Shown one piece after another: positions 34,611 through 45,179 of a stretch of DNA of 64,000 bases; position 1 is the first letter of the stretch; every line of letters starts with the position of its first letter. The position numbers were made by a program, and so were the translations under genes. Below the pieces are notes generated by a model. That model had not been told where the DNA came from and made no database searches. It worked only from the letters and a program-made list of their open reading frames with translations. Origin of the DNA: Kiritimatiellia bacterium (GTDB taxonomy: Bacteria; Verrucomicrobiota; Kiritimatiellia; JAAZAB01); the NCBI GenBank assembly GCA_028718125.1, contig JAQUMN010000011.1, forward strand, positions 45,024 to 109,023, read 5' to 3'.

Positions 34611-34706
34611 CCTCTCCCCCGGGAGAGGTCGATCCCGCGTTGCGGGATCGGGTGAGGGGCAACCGCCAGACACCCCTCACCCTACCCTCTCCCGAGAGAG
34701 AGGGTA
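34611..34706. repeat. Cluster of four adjacent inverted repeats
   Basis: Within 96 bp: 34611-34628 (CCTCTCCC/GGGAGAGG), 34631-34649 (GATCCCGC/GCGGGATC, 3-nt loop), 34650-34659 with 34673-34682 (10-bp arms), and 34683-34691 with 34698-34706 (9-bp arms). It lies between FtsB and NamZ on the minus strand. Similar C-T-C-C-C-rich palindromes are dispersed in many bacterial genomes. A terminator or transcript-end element for ftsB is the simplest role. Confidence 0.7.
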
Positions 34707-34734
34707 GAACATTGACCTTCCTATACACCATCGC

Positions 34735-35049
34735 TCAGGGCCGGACCCGGAAAGCATTGGTCTTGCGCTCGGTAAAGCGGAAAATGGTTTCGCCCGCCTT
34801 GGCCTTGCCCAGCTCCTCGCGGGCCACACGTTCCACATACCGCGAATCCGAGAGGAACTGGTCCTGCTGTGATTGCAGCTGCTTGATCAAGTCTTCCTTG
34901 GCGCGATTTTCCTCCTCCAGGACAACCAGTTTGCGTTGGCGTTCCTGGTTCTGGCGAATCTTGGGCAGGAACAGGCTGCCGATGGCGACAATCACCATCG
35001 CTACAAAGACAAGCGTAGCGCTCCTGTAAATCGTCAGCCAGACGTTCAT
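34735..35049 (-). CDS. FtsB/DivIC-like septum formation initiator
   Basis: 104 residues from the ATG at 35049. One N-terminal transmembrane helix (about 8-28) and a coiled coil with heptad Leu/Glu pattern (about 33-68: R-Q-R-K-L-V-V-L-E-E-E-N-R-A), then the family's C-terminal E-R-V-A-R-E-E-L-G-K-A-K-A-G-E-T-I-F motif. FtsB joins FtsL and FtsQ in the divisome at mid-cell. It begins 9 bp after enolase ends; the eno-ftsB order is common among bacteria, which supports both calls. Confidence 0.85.
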   Translation of the reverse strand: MNVWLTIYRSATLVFVAMVIVAIGSLFLPKIRQNQERQRKLVVLEEENRAKEDLIKQLQSQQDQFLSDSRYVERVAREELGKAKAGETIFRFTERKTNAFRVRP

Positions 35050-35058
35050 GATCACTCT

Positions 35059-37304
<2,246 letters not shown>

Positions 37305-37322
37305 GTAACTACTGGGGCAGAA

Positions 37323-37352
37323 TACCCCCACTAATACCCTTACTTGGGGGTA
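37323..37352. terminator. 8-bp inverted repeat between tRNA-Ser and nitrilase
   Basis: TACCCCCA (37323-37330) and TGGGGGTA (37345-37352) with a 14-nt loop. On the minus strand it lies about 95 nt after the tRNA 3' end and 18 nt before the nitrilase start, so it could end the tRNA transcript or regulate the nitrilase. No T-run. Confidence 0.35.
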
Positions 37353-37447
37353 CTATCCTTACGCTTCGAAACCAGGCGCCGCCTGGAGGCTGGGCACGTC
37401 ATGCTTGGCCTGCCATGAACAAGGACTGCGCAGCAGGACTCGTCGAA

Positions 37448-37538
37448 TGGCGGAGAGGGCGGGAGTCGAACCCGCGGTGCCCTTATGGGGCACATACGAT
37501 TTCCAGTCGTACACCTTCGGCCACTCGGTCACCTCTCC
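37448..37538 (-). tRNA. tRNA-Ser, anticodon GGA
   Basis: 91 nt including an encoded CCA. The acceptor stem GGAGAGG pairs with CCTCTCC; anticodon arm CGACTGGAAATCG carries GGA (reads UCC/UCU); a long type-II variable arm (TGTGCCCCATAAGGGCACC) is present as expected for serine; T-arm GGTTCGACTCC. The first 21 nt of this gene are repeated twice more upstream in a 199-bp tandem repeat. Confidence 0.97.
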
Positions 37539-37936
37539 TTGCGTTCGTAAAAATGGATCGTGCCTGGCGCATTCCACGTGCCACATGATTTCCACGTCGT
37601 GGCCTCAGGTGCGCGTTGCGCACGTTGCGGCGGCCGGCGCCCTGCCCGGCCTTGCCCCTCCGGGGGCCTTCGCTTTCGCTCCGGCCATTCCTCGCGCCGC
37701 CCCCGGCGCTCGTAAACGGCCACTCGGTCACCTCTCCTTGCGTTCGTAAAAATGGATCGTGCCTGGCGCATTCCACGTGCCACATGATTTCCACGTCGTG
37801 GCCTCAGGTGCGCGTTGCGCACGTTGCGGCGGCCGGCGCCCTGCCCGGCCTTGCCCCTCCGGGGGCCTTCGCTTTCGCTCCGGCCATTCCTCGCGCCGCC
37901 CCCGGCGCTCGTAAACGGCCACTCGGTCACCTCTCC
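37518..37936. repeat. 199-bp tandem repeat carrying copies of the tRNA-Ser 5' end
   Basis: Two units, 37518-37716 and 37717-37915, appear identical; a third 21-bp partial copy is at 37916-37936. Each unit begins with the reverse complement of the first 21 nt of tRNA-Ser(GGA) (acceptor 5' strand plus start of the D arm) followed by the 178 bp upstream of the gene. The upstream part is GC-rich and contains small palindromes such as GTGCGCGTTGCGCAC. Open frames within it are by-products of the duplication. Confidence 0.9.
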
Positions 37937-37999
37937 GGAAAAAACGGGACTGTTACGGGAAGTATCGGTTATCAGATTGACCAACCAAGGGCAAGTGAA

Positions 38000-39010
38000 T
38001 TATCCGCGTGCGGCGGCGTTACGAAGCAACTGCCCGATAAAATCAGGAAAGGTTATACCGGCGGCCGCCAGGCAGGCGGGGAAACCGGCGTTGGGAGAAA
38101 TATCCGGATTGGCGTTGACTTCGAGAACAAACGGCCGGCCGGCCTGATCGACGCGAAAATCCACCCGGACATAATCGCTGCAGCCGCAAGCGCGCCACAC
38201 GGCGAGTGCTGTTTCACGCAGGCGTTCGGCAATAGAATTTTCCACGCAGGCGGGAACCCGGCGCGGCGAAATTTTGCCGGGAATAGTTCCGGGGACCCAT
38301 TTCACGGCATAATCCACAATATGCGGCCGGCCCGGCGGAAAAAGTGAAAAGTCAATTTCCGCCAAAGGCAACACGCTCACGCGTCCCTCCGTTTCCAGCA
38401 ACGACAAGTTGAACTCGCGCCCTTCCACAAAAACTTCAATTAACGCCGATTGACCTTCATGCGCATGCACGCGCTTCACGGCCTGGTCCAATTGCCCTGC
38501 GGGGTCACGCACGAGCGATGCGCCATCAATGCCTTCGCTGCCGTCGGCGCAGAGCGGTTTTACAATCAGCGGCGGATTAGGAATACGCCCGAAATCCACC
38601 GCTGCGCCCGGCGGGACGACGCAGGCGGCGGGCACGGGAACCCCGCAAGCGCGCAGGCGTTCCTTGGTATGCCATTTGTTCTGGGTGAGCTTAAGACATG
38701 CGGATGAACTGCCCGTACAGGGGTGTCCGAACGTGCGACACAATTCGGGGATCCGATTACAGGCCTCAGAACCGCCTTCAAGGCGCTCAACCAGATTGAA
38801 CACCATGGCGCCGGGAGCAGCTTTTAATATGGCGACCACATTTTCCAGGCGCTGCACGCCGTGACGGCAACAGGCAACGCCCGAAACGTCCAGGGCCGAT
38901 GCCACGGAATCGACTTCATTCAGAACGCCTGCATCCGATTCACGCCAGCGGATTGATCCCTGTGTATCCGGGCAATTATAAAGAATGATCACTTCGCTTT
39001 TGATTGGCAT
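38000..39010 (-). CDS. D-alanine--D-alanine ligase-like ATP-grasp enzyme
   Basis: 336 residues; ATG at 39010 with GGAAAGAA upstream. ATP-grasp features: lid and ATP-binding strand P-L-I-V-K-P, D-G-S-E-G-I-D-G-A-S, F-V-E-G-R-E-F-N-L-S, and the metal site Y-V-R-V-D-F-R-V-D...F-V-L-E-V-N-A-N-P-D-I-S. The C-terminal order V-D-F-R ... E-V-N-x-N-P-D-I-S matches the Ddl group. It ligates two amino acids or similar carboxyl-amine pairs. The N-terminal region (about 1-100) is atypical, lacking the usual G-G-x-S-x-E-x-x-V-S start, so it may use a non-alanine substrate. Confidence 0.8.
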   Translation of the reverse strand: MPIKSEVIILYNCPDTQGSIRWRESDAGVLNEVDSVASALDVSGVACCRHGVQRLENVVAILKAAPGAMVFNLVERLEGGSEACNRIPELCRTFGHPCTGSSSACLKLTQNKWHTKERLRACGVPVPAACVVPPGAAVDFGRIPNPPLIVKPLCADGSEGIDGASLVRDPAGQLDQAVKRVHAHEGQSALIEVFVEGREFNLSLLETEGRVSVLPLAEIDFSLFPPGRPHIVDYAVKWVPGTIPGKISPRRVPACVENSIAERLRETALAVWRACGCSDYVRVDFRVDQAGRPFVLEVNANPDISPNAGFPACLAAAGITFPDFIGQLLRNAAARG

Positions 39011-39330
39011 GGCATTCTTTCCGGCTGGCTTATATTAGGCTGCTGCGCAGCAACTGCTACAACGCCCGGTGAGGGCACCGGGCCTACAGTTTTGGCCTTT
39101 TGTAGAAGGCCGAGTCCCCGACCCGGCGAGGTTGTCCACCATGGAAGGCAGACCAGCCTACGGCTGGAAATTCCTTAGCATCCGCTTGTGCGATGCGGTC
39201 AGCATCTAATCATGTTTTTGGCATTTGGCAAGCCCCATAGTCTTGAACACGATTCGCGGGGCGCGCTATTCGTGTTTGACCAACCGTTCGTTTGAGGGTA
39301 TCAATAGGTCAATTCAAACGAGGTTATAGA
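39011..39330. other. Divergent intergenic region (320 bp) with small hairpins
   Basis: No gene. A perfect 8-bp inverted repeat with 4-nt loop (GCCCGGTG 39064-39071 / CACCGGGC 39076-39083) is part of a GC-rich repeat-like block (about 39050-39180). No strong promoter is evident; transcripts for the ddl-like gene and apgM must start here. Confidence 0.45.
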
Positions 39331-40518
39331 ATGAAGATTGCGGTTTTAATCGGCGACGGCATGGGTGATTATCCCCTGCAGGCATTGGGCGACAAAACGC
39401 CTTTGCAGGCGGCGGCCATTCCGAATATGCGTGCCATTGCGGGTGCCGGCACCGTGCGGCTGGTCAACACCATCCCGGAAGGCATGTCGCCGGGCAGCGA
39501 TGTGGCCAATTTGAGCATCATGGGTTTTGATCCTCGGAAATACTACACCGGCCGGGCGCCCATCGAGGCGGCCGGCGCAGGCATCGCCATGGGCAAGCGC
39601 GACGTCGCCTTCCGATGCAACCTGATCGCCGTGGAGCAAGAGCGCATCATGGACCATTCCTCGGGCCATCTAACTACCGAAGAAGCACGCCCGATCATTG
39701 CGGCTTTAAACGAGCGCCTGGGCAAGCCCGAGCTCACATTTCATGTCAGTTCGGGTTATCGGCATTTATTGATATGGGAAAACGGCCCCTGCGCACTGGT
39801 TACCACCCCGCCCCATGACGTGCTGGGACAACTGGCCTCAAAGAACCTGCCCGCCGGCGCGCGCCAGGAAGAGGTCCGGCGCCTGATGGAAGCCTCCAAG
39901 CCGATCATGGCCGCGCATCCCGTGAACGCGGCACGGCGGAAGGCGGGTAAAACGGCGTCTACGCAAATCTGGCTTTGGGGACAAGGCCGGCGGACAACTC
40001 TGCCATCTTACCGGAAAATGTTTGGCCTGACCGGCAGTGTTATTTCGGCTGTGGACCTGGTGCGCGGCATCGGCAAATTGGCGGGATTAGATGCGGAAAT
40101 CATACCCGGCGCCACGGGATTTCTGGACACAAACTATGCGGAGAAAGTTCAGGCCGCGCTGATTGCGCTCAATCATCAGGATTTTGTATTTGTGCATGTG
40201 GAAGCACCGGACGAATGCGGACACATGGGCGACCTGAAACTCAAGCTCGAGGCCATCGAGACTTTCGACCGCGAGGTCGTCGGCCCTGTCTGGCGTGGTC
40301 TGGAGGCCATGCACCAGTCGTATCGCCTGATTATCGCCACGGATCACCGCACGCCGGTTGCCGTGCGCAACCACACCGCAGAGCCGGTGCCGGTGGCCGT
40401 AATGAACGGGCCCATGCCGGATATTGTTCGGGAAGCATCCTTCGACGAATTTGTAAACGGCGGCCAGGCCAGCGGCATGGCCTTTGAATGGCTGCAATCT
40501 CAAATCGGCAATTGTTAA
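39331..40518 (+). CDS. apgM: 2,3-bisphosphoglycerate-independent phosphoglycerate mutase, archaeal type
   Basis: 395 residues, as in ApgM of archaea and some bacteria (about 400), much shorter than GpmI. Start ATG at 39331; codons upstream to 39292 are unlikely. Alkaline-phosphatase-fold motifs: V-L-I-G-D-G-M-G-D-Y near the N-terminus (first metal site), P-G-S-D-V-A-N-L-S-I-M-G-F-D-P with the phospho-Ser, D-E-C-G-H-M-G-D and A-T-D-H-R-T-P at the second metal site. It interconverts 3- and 2-phosphoglycerate in the cytoplasm, the step before enolase. A hairpin with a T-run follows. Confidence 0.92.
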   Translation: MKIAVLIGDGMGDYPLQALGDKTPLQAAAIPNMRAIAGAGTVRLVNTIPEGMSPGSDVANLSIMGFDPRKYYTGRAPIEAAGAGIAMGKRDVAFRCNLIAVEQERIMDHSSGHLTTEEARPIIAALNERLGKPELTFHVSSGYRHLLIWENGPCALVTTPPHDVLGQLASKNLPAGARQEEVRRLMEASKPIMAAHPVNAARRKAGKTASTQIWLWGQGRRTTLPSYRKMFGLTGSVISAVDLVRGIGKLAGLDAEIIPGATGFLDTNYAEKVQAALIALNHQDFVFVHVEAPDECGHMGDLKLKLEAIETFDREVVGPVWRGLEAMHQSYRLIIATDHRTPVAVRNHTAEPVPVAVMNGPMPDIVREASFDEFVNGGQASGMAFEWLQSQIGNC

Positions 40519-40701
40519 ATTTGGCCCCGCAAGGCGGGGCGACTTTTATTCTGTTCGGATTGTCATCCTGAACGCAGTGAAGAGCCTGCCCTGAGCGAAG
40601 TCGAAGGGATCTCTCGCGGCGAGATTCCTCTTCTACGCCCGGCATGACAACAAAGACGGATTTTCCGCCATAGGCGGATCCGCCTCCGGCGGAAAATTCC
40701 T
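40517..40701. repeat. Dispersed 185-bp repeat, copy 1
   Basis: Copy 2 is at 58155-58339 in the same orientation, same length, with about 5-6 visible mismatches. It starts with the terminator hairpin, continues with a C-A-T-C-C-T-G-A-A-C type motif, and ends with a compound palindrome (TTCCGCC ... GGCGGATCCGCC ... GGCGGAA). Confidence 0.85.
40524..40550 (+). terminator. Rho-independent terminator after apgM
   Basis: GCCCCGC (40524-40530), loop AAG, GCGGGGC (40534-40540), followed by GACTTTTATT. It lies 6 nt after the apgM stop codon and forms the head of dispersed repeat copy 1. Confidence 0.75.
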
Positions 40702-40933
40702 ATGCATTAAATTAGCCGCCGCAGGCGGCAATATAAAGAATACTGGATTCCCGACCCGGGCTCCGCCGGGGCGCTCCGCCGAGGCAAGTCAGGTCGGGAA
40801 TGACAAACAATGTCCATACATTCTGCCTGCCCCGCGCAGCCTCTGAGCGAAGCGGGGTCATTACCATGAAACGGTAATCCGGAATATGTGTTTCTTTCAA
40901 ATTCCTGCAAAAATATAATTGGGACAATCCATC
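40702..40933. other. Repeat-rich spacer before the LysM lipoprotein
   Basis: Contains a 10-bp inverted repeat ATTCCCGACC (40747-40756) / GGTCGGGAAT (40792-40801) with a 35-nt GC-rich loop, and G-C-C-G-C-C-G-C-A-G-G-C-G-G-C near 40729. No gene seen. Confidence 0.45.
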
Positions 40934-41518
40934 ATGAAGCAATACATTATAATTATCGGAATTATGGCGGTGCTTGCGGTTCTGCCGGGTTGTGTCAGCA
41001 TGCAGGATTCGAGCGAGGCGATGCAACAGCAGGAGGATATTTTGCTGCTCAAGGAGGACCTTAACCGCACTAAGGGCAAGCTGGAAACCCTGGATATGGA
41101 ATACCAGCGCCTTCTGCGCGAATTGGATGCCTTGCAAGGCGTTGCGATCAACTCCAGGGGCGAAACAAGCTCCACCCAGGCCCGTTTGGGTGAGATTGAT
41201 CGCCGCCTGAGCGTGCTGGAAGGCGCGCGGACCAAGGACCGCCAGGCGATCGTGGACCAATTGAGCGGTAAGATGGCGGATATCATGGGTGATGGGACCA
41301 CCGGTAAATCCAGCCGGAAAAGCAATACGGGGTCTACCAAAGCCGCCACCGGCGCCGCCAATACGACCGGTTACGAGCATGCCGTCAAGGAAGGCGACAC
41401 GCTGTCAGCCATTGCGGCGGCCTACAAGGTCAAAACCAGCGCCATTATCGAAGCCAACAAACTGCAAAGCCCTTACGTATTGAGACCGGGCCAGAAGCTG
41501 TTTGTCCCACAACCGTGA
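40934..41518 (+). CDS. LysM-domain lipoprotein with coiled coil
   Basis: 194 residues from the ATG at 40934. Lipoprotein signal peptide with lipobox L-P-G-C near residue 20, so probably lipidated and membrane anchored. A long coiled coil (about 28-105) of Glu/Lys/Leu-rich helix follows, then a Thr/Ser/Gly-rich linker, and a C-terminal LysM domain (H-A-V-K-E-G-D-T-L-S-A-I-A-A-A-Y-K-V, ending L-R-P-G-Q-K-L-F-V-P) that binds peptidoglycan. It probably links membrane and wall. It is flanked by the repeat-rich spacer and convergent with dnaE. Confidence 0.85.
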   Translation: MKQYIIIIGIMAVLAVLPGCVSMQDSSEAMQQQEDILLLKEDLNRTKGKLETLDMEYQRLLRELDALQGVAINSRGETSSTQARLGEIDRRLSVLEGARTKDRQAIVDQLSGKMADIMGDGTTGKSSRKSNTGSTKAATGAANTTGYEHAVKEGDTLSAIAAAYKVKTSAIIEANKLQSPYVLRPGQKLFVPQP

Positions 41519-41567
41519 ATCAGATGCCGGATAACGGGCTGCTATATCTGATTTCTGATCTCTGTCT

Positions 41568-44500
41568 TCACCGGCCGTTGTTCCATTTGCCGTTGGGCAC
41601 CTTGCGGCAGGGACGATTGGAAACCGCCACGTAAACGCCTTCCTCGCCCAGCAGGCGCTGGAACTCCCGGATCAGGGCTTCGGACGGGTTCACGTTATAT
41701 GTGCTTTCCGTGCTTACAAACACTTCCTCGCCTTTCTGAAACTGCAGGCAGAAAACAACCGGCGTAGGACCCGGGTTCGCTTTCAGCAGGTCCTTGATCG
41801 TCGTCATCAACCCCGGCTGAACGTGGGCGGCAGGCAGGTGCAGACTGATGCGCTCGGTAAACCAGCGGGGAACCTGGTCGAGCGCGTACATTTCATAGAC
41901 TTTCATTGTGACGGCATCTTCTTTTTTGTCAATTTGGCCGCACACCAGCACGGGGGTTCCTTCCACCAGCAGCGCCTGGTATTCCTGATAGGGCGCCGGA
42001 AAGACGACCGCCTCCATATCGCCCTCGACATCCTCGATCTGGATTATGGCCATGGGCTCCTTCTTGACCCGGGTAAATTTCTTGTCAACCTTGGCCACGA
42101 GTCCGCCCACGCGGGTGATGGTCCCGTTTTCCAGGGACATCAATTCCGCCATTGTTGCCAGCCGGTAGCGCTGCAGGAGCGGCTCATATTGCGTCAGCGG
42201 ATGTCCGCTCATATAAATCCCCAGTAAGTCCTTTTCGGCGACCAGCAGTTCGTTCTCATGCCACGGCGGACAGTCCGGCAAAACTTCCGGCTCGTTATCG
42301 CGTCCGGGCGCTTCCGTCTGGGCAAAAAGATTCCCCTGCCCTGTCTGGCGGTCTCTTTGAATGGCCGCGGCGCGCGCCAAGCCCAGGTCAATGCCGGCAA
42401 ACAGCCGAGCGCGGTGCATTCCGAAAACATCGAAGGCGCCGCAGCGGGCCAGGGTTTCCAGCACTTTTCGATTGATTATCCGGGCATCCATGCGCACGCA
42501 GAAATCAATCAGTCCGTGGAACGGGCCATTGGCCTGCCGCTCTATGACGATGGCCTCGGCTGCCTGTTCGCCGATGTTCTTAATGCCGGCCAGCCCGCAG
42601 CGGATGGAGCCCTTCTGTGGCGCGAAACGCGCCTTGCTGATATTGACATCGGGCGGGAGGATTTCAAGACCCATAGCGCGGGCTTCATTCATGAAAACCG
42701 GCATTTTTTCAGGCTTGCCGATTTCGCTGGAAATCAGGGCCGCCATGAATTCCTCGGGATAATGGGCTTTCAAGTACGCCGTCTGATACGCGATGACGGC
42801 ATATCCGGTGCTATGGGATTTGTTAAAGCCGTAGCCGGCAAACTTGGCGATGTTGTCGAATATTTTTTGAGCCTTCCGCGGGGGCATTTTACAGGTCTTG
42901 TGGCAGCCTTCGATAAACGTGGCGCGCTGGTTTTCCATTTCCTCGGGTTTTTTCTTGCCCATTGCGCGGCGGAGAATATCGCCCTGCCCCATGGAGTAGC
43001 CGGCCAGCGTATGCGCCGCCTGCTGGACCTGCTCCTGGTAGAGCATGATCCCGTAGGTTTCCTCCAGAATGGGCTTCAGAAGCGGATCGTCATAGATAAT
43101 TTTCGATGAGTCGGCTTTGCACTCCACGTATTTTTCGAGCATATTCATGGGGCCCGGCCGGTAGAGCGCGATCATGGCGATCAGGTCTTCGATTTTATCG
43201 AGGCCGATCCGGCGCACCAGGTCCCGCATTCCGCCGCTTTCCAGCTGGAATACGCCGATCGTGTCACCGCGCTGGAGCAGATCATAGGTTTTACTGTCGT
43301 CCATGGGCAATTGCTCAAGGTCCACGGCGACGCCCTGGGTCTCAAGAACCAGCTTGACGGTTTCATCAATGACCGTGAGTGTCTTTAGCCCCAGAAAATC
43401 CGCCTTGAGCAGGCCCAGGGCCTCGACATGGTCCTTGCTGAACTGGGTGATAATCTCGCCGTTTTTGTCGCGCGAAAGCGGGACCAGCTCAGCGAGCGGG
43501 CGCTTGCCAATCACGACCCCGGCGGCGTGCACACCCGCATTCCGCAACAGACCTTCCAGAACGAAGCCATGGTCCAGAATCTTTTTGGCGTTTGCATCGG
43601 CCGCCGCGGTTTTTTTCAACTCCGGGTTGCGTTCCATGGCGTCCTTAAGCGACAAATCGGGGATTTCCGGGACCATTTTTGCCAGGCGATCGCACTCCGG
43701 CAGAGGGATTTGCAGGGCGCGGCCGACATCCCGGATCACGGTCTTGGCGCCCAGCGAGCCGAAGGTTATGATTTGGGCCACGTTTTCGCGCCCGTATTTG
43801 CGTTTCACATATTCAATCACTTCTCCCCGCCGGAACTGGCAGAAGTCAATGTCAAAATCCGGCGGGCTTACGCGTTCCGGGTTGAGAAAGCGTTCAAAGA
43901 CCAGGTTATACCGGAGCGGATCAACATTCGTAATGCCCATGGCATAGGATACCAGGCTGCCAGCGGCCGACCCGCGCCCGGGTCCCACCGGAATTTTCTG
44001 TTCACGCGCGAAGCGCACAAAATCCCACACCACCAGGAAGTACCCGATAAACCCGGTTTTTTCGATCACCTCGACCTCGTAATGCAGACGGGCGACGATC
44101 CCGCGCTCGCGCTCGTTCTTGGGCTGAACGGGATCAGCAATCCCGTAGCGCCGGCGGATGCCTTCGCGGCAGAGATGGATGAGGTAATTCTTCTGGTCAA
44201 AGCCAGCGGGCACGCTAAACTCAGGATAATATGTCTCCTGGTTCAGCCTTAGTTCCACGTTACAGCGATGGGCGATCGCGACCGTGTTACTCAGCGCCTC
44301 GGGCGCTTCGCCGAAGAGCCGCGCCATTTCCGCGCCGCTTTTCAGGTAAAACTCCGGGGAGCCGTATTGCATCCGCTTGGGATCGCTCATTACGGTGCCG
44401 GTCTGGATGCAAAGCAGGACTTCATGGGCCGCGGCATGGCTTTTTTCCAGGTAATGCACGTCGTTAGTGGCAACCAGCGGCAGGCCCACACGCTTCGCCA

Positions 44501-45083
44501 GGGCCAGCATGCCTTTATTGACGATCTTCTGGTTGGGCAATCCGTGATCCTGGATTTCCAGATAGAAATTATCCTTGCCGAGGATCTCGGCATATTCTCC
44601 GGCCGTGTGGGCGGCGCGCGCTTCATCGCCCGCCAACAGGCACTCCGCCACGCGGCCTTTCAGGCAGGCCGAAAGGCCGATCAGCCCCTTGTTGTAGCGC
44701 GCCAGGATCTCCAGGTCAATGCGGGGCTTGTAATAATAGCCCTCAAGGTGCGCGGCCGTCACCAGCCGAATCAGGTTGGCATAGCCGGTTTCGTCGGCGG
44801 CCAGCAGGACCAGGTGCGACGCCGTCACCCGGGGTCCGTCTGTCTTGCGGTCCATCCGGCTGCCGGGCGCCTCGTAAACTTCGCAGCCGATAATCGGTTT
44901 AATGCCCTTGGCACGGGCAGCCCGGTAAAATTCCACCGCCCCGTACATGTTGCCATGGTCGGTCATGGCCACGGCGGTCTGCCCGTGTTTCTGGATGGCC
45001 TCCATGAGCGGATCAATCCGGCAGGCGCCATCCAGCAGGCTGTAGCTGGTATGCAAGTGCAGATGAACAAAAGGCGTGGTCAT
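41568..45083 (-). CDS. dnaE: DNA polymerase III alpha subunit
   Basis: 1171 residues from the ATG at 45083 (TTG at 45101 unlikely). PHP domain at the N-terminus (H-L-H-L-H-T-S-Y-S-L-L-D-G-A), palm with catalytic P-D-F-D-I-D-F near nt 43850-43866 and the fingers-region motifs G-R-G-S-A-A-G-S-L, Y-A-M-G-I-T, L-Y-Q-E-Q, F-A-G-Y-G-F-N-K-S-H-S; a helix-hairpin-helix region (I-G-E-Q-A-A-E-A-I) and C-terminal OB domain (I-T-R-V-G-G-L-V-A-K-V-D). Elongates the leading and lagging strands as core of the replicative polymerase. Length and motif order match DnaE1-type enzymes. No intein seen. Confidence 0.96.
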   Translation of the reverse strand: MTTPFVHLHLHTSYSLLDGACRIDPLMEAIQKHGQTAVAMTDHGNMYGAVEFYRAARAKGIKPIIGCEVYEAPGSRMDRKTDGPRVTASHLVLLAADETGYANLIRLVTAAHLEGYYYKPRIDLEILARYNKGLIGLSACLKGRVAECLLAGDEARAAHTAGEYAEILGKDNFYLEIQDHGLPNQKIVNKGMLALAKRVGLPLVATNDVHYLEKSHAAAHEVLLCIQTGTVMSDPKRMQYGSPEFYLKSGAEMARLFGEAPEALSNTVAIAHRCNVELRLNQETYYPEFSVPAGFDQKNYLIHLCREGIRRRYGIADPVQPKNERERGIVARLHYEVEVIEKTGFIGYFLVVWDFVRFAREQKIPVGPGRGSAAGSLVSYAMGITNVDPLRYNLVFERFLNPERVSPPDFDIDFCQFRRGEVIEYVKRKYGRENVAQIITFGSLGAKTVIRDVGRALQIPLPECDRLAKMVPEIPDLSLKDAMERNPELKKTAAADANAKKILDHGFVLEGLLRNAGVHAAGVVIGKRPLAELVPLSRDKNGEIITQFSKDHVEALGLLKADFLGLKTLTVIDETVKLVLETQGVAVDLEQLPMDDSKTYDLLQRGDTIGVFQLESGGMRDLVRRIGLDKIEDLIAMIALYRPGPMNMLEKYVECKADSSKIIYDDPLLKPILEETYGIMLYQEQVQQAAHTLAGYSMGQGDILRRAMGKKKPEEMENQRATFIEGCHKTCKMPPRKAQKIFDNIAKFAGYGFNKSHSTGYAVIAYQTAYLKAHYPEEFMAALISSEIGKPEKMPVFMNEARAMGLEILPPDVNISKARFAPQKGSIRCGLAGIKNIGEQAAEAIVIERQANGPFHGLIDFCVRMDARIINRKVLETLARCGAFDVFGMHRARLFAGIDLGLARAAAIQRDRQTGQGNLFAQTEAPGRDNEPEVLPDCPPWHENELLVAEKDLLGIYMSGHPLTQYEPLLQRYRLATMAELMSLENGTITRVGGLVAKVDKKFTRVKKEPMAIIQIEDVEGDMEAVVFPAPYQEYQALLVEGTPVLVCGQIDKKEDAVTMKVYEMYALDQVPRWFTERISLHLPAAHVQPGLMTTIKDLLKANPGPTPVVFCLQFQKGEEVFVSTESTYNVNPSEALIREFQRLLGEEGVYVAVSNRPCRKVPNGKWNNGR

Positions 45084-45108
45084 GTTTGTATCACCGGCCA
45101 ATATTGAT

Positions 45109-45131
45109 CCGGCTGTATAGCATACAGCCGG
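45109..45131. promoter_or_regulatory. Perfect 10-bp inverted repeat upstream of dnaE
   Basis: CCGGCTGTAT (45109-45118) and ATACAGCCGG (45122-45131) with a 3-nt loop, 26 bp before the dnaE start and 49 bp after the end of the upstream FG-GAP gene on the same strand. It may terminate that operon or act as an operator for dnaE. Confidence 0.55.
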
Positions 45132-45179
45132 CTGCTATGCGCAAGAAACAAGGGCGGGACGAACGCCAAACAAGCCTGC

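Noticed and set aside
37717..37936. Extra tRNA-Ser genes at the repeated 5' ends
   Set aside because: Only the first 21 nt of the tRNA are present; no anticodon or T arm follows.
37483..37984. Several open frames within the 199-bp tandem repeat
   Set aside because: They repeat the same translated unit of the duplicated tRNA upstream DNA; no start signal or family.
41568..45083. Intein or second polymerase subunit in dnaE
   Set aside because: Motifs run in order with normal length (1171 residues); no intein splice motif.
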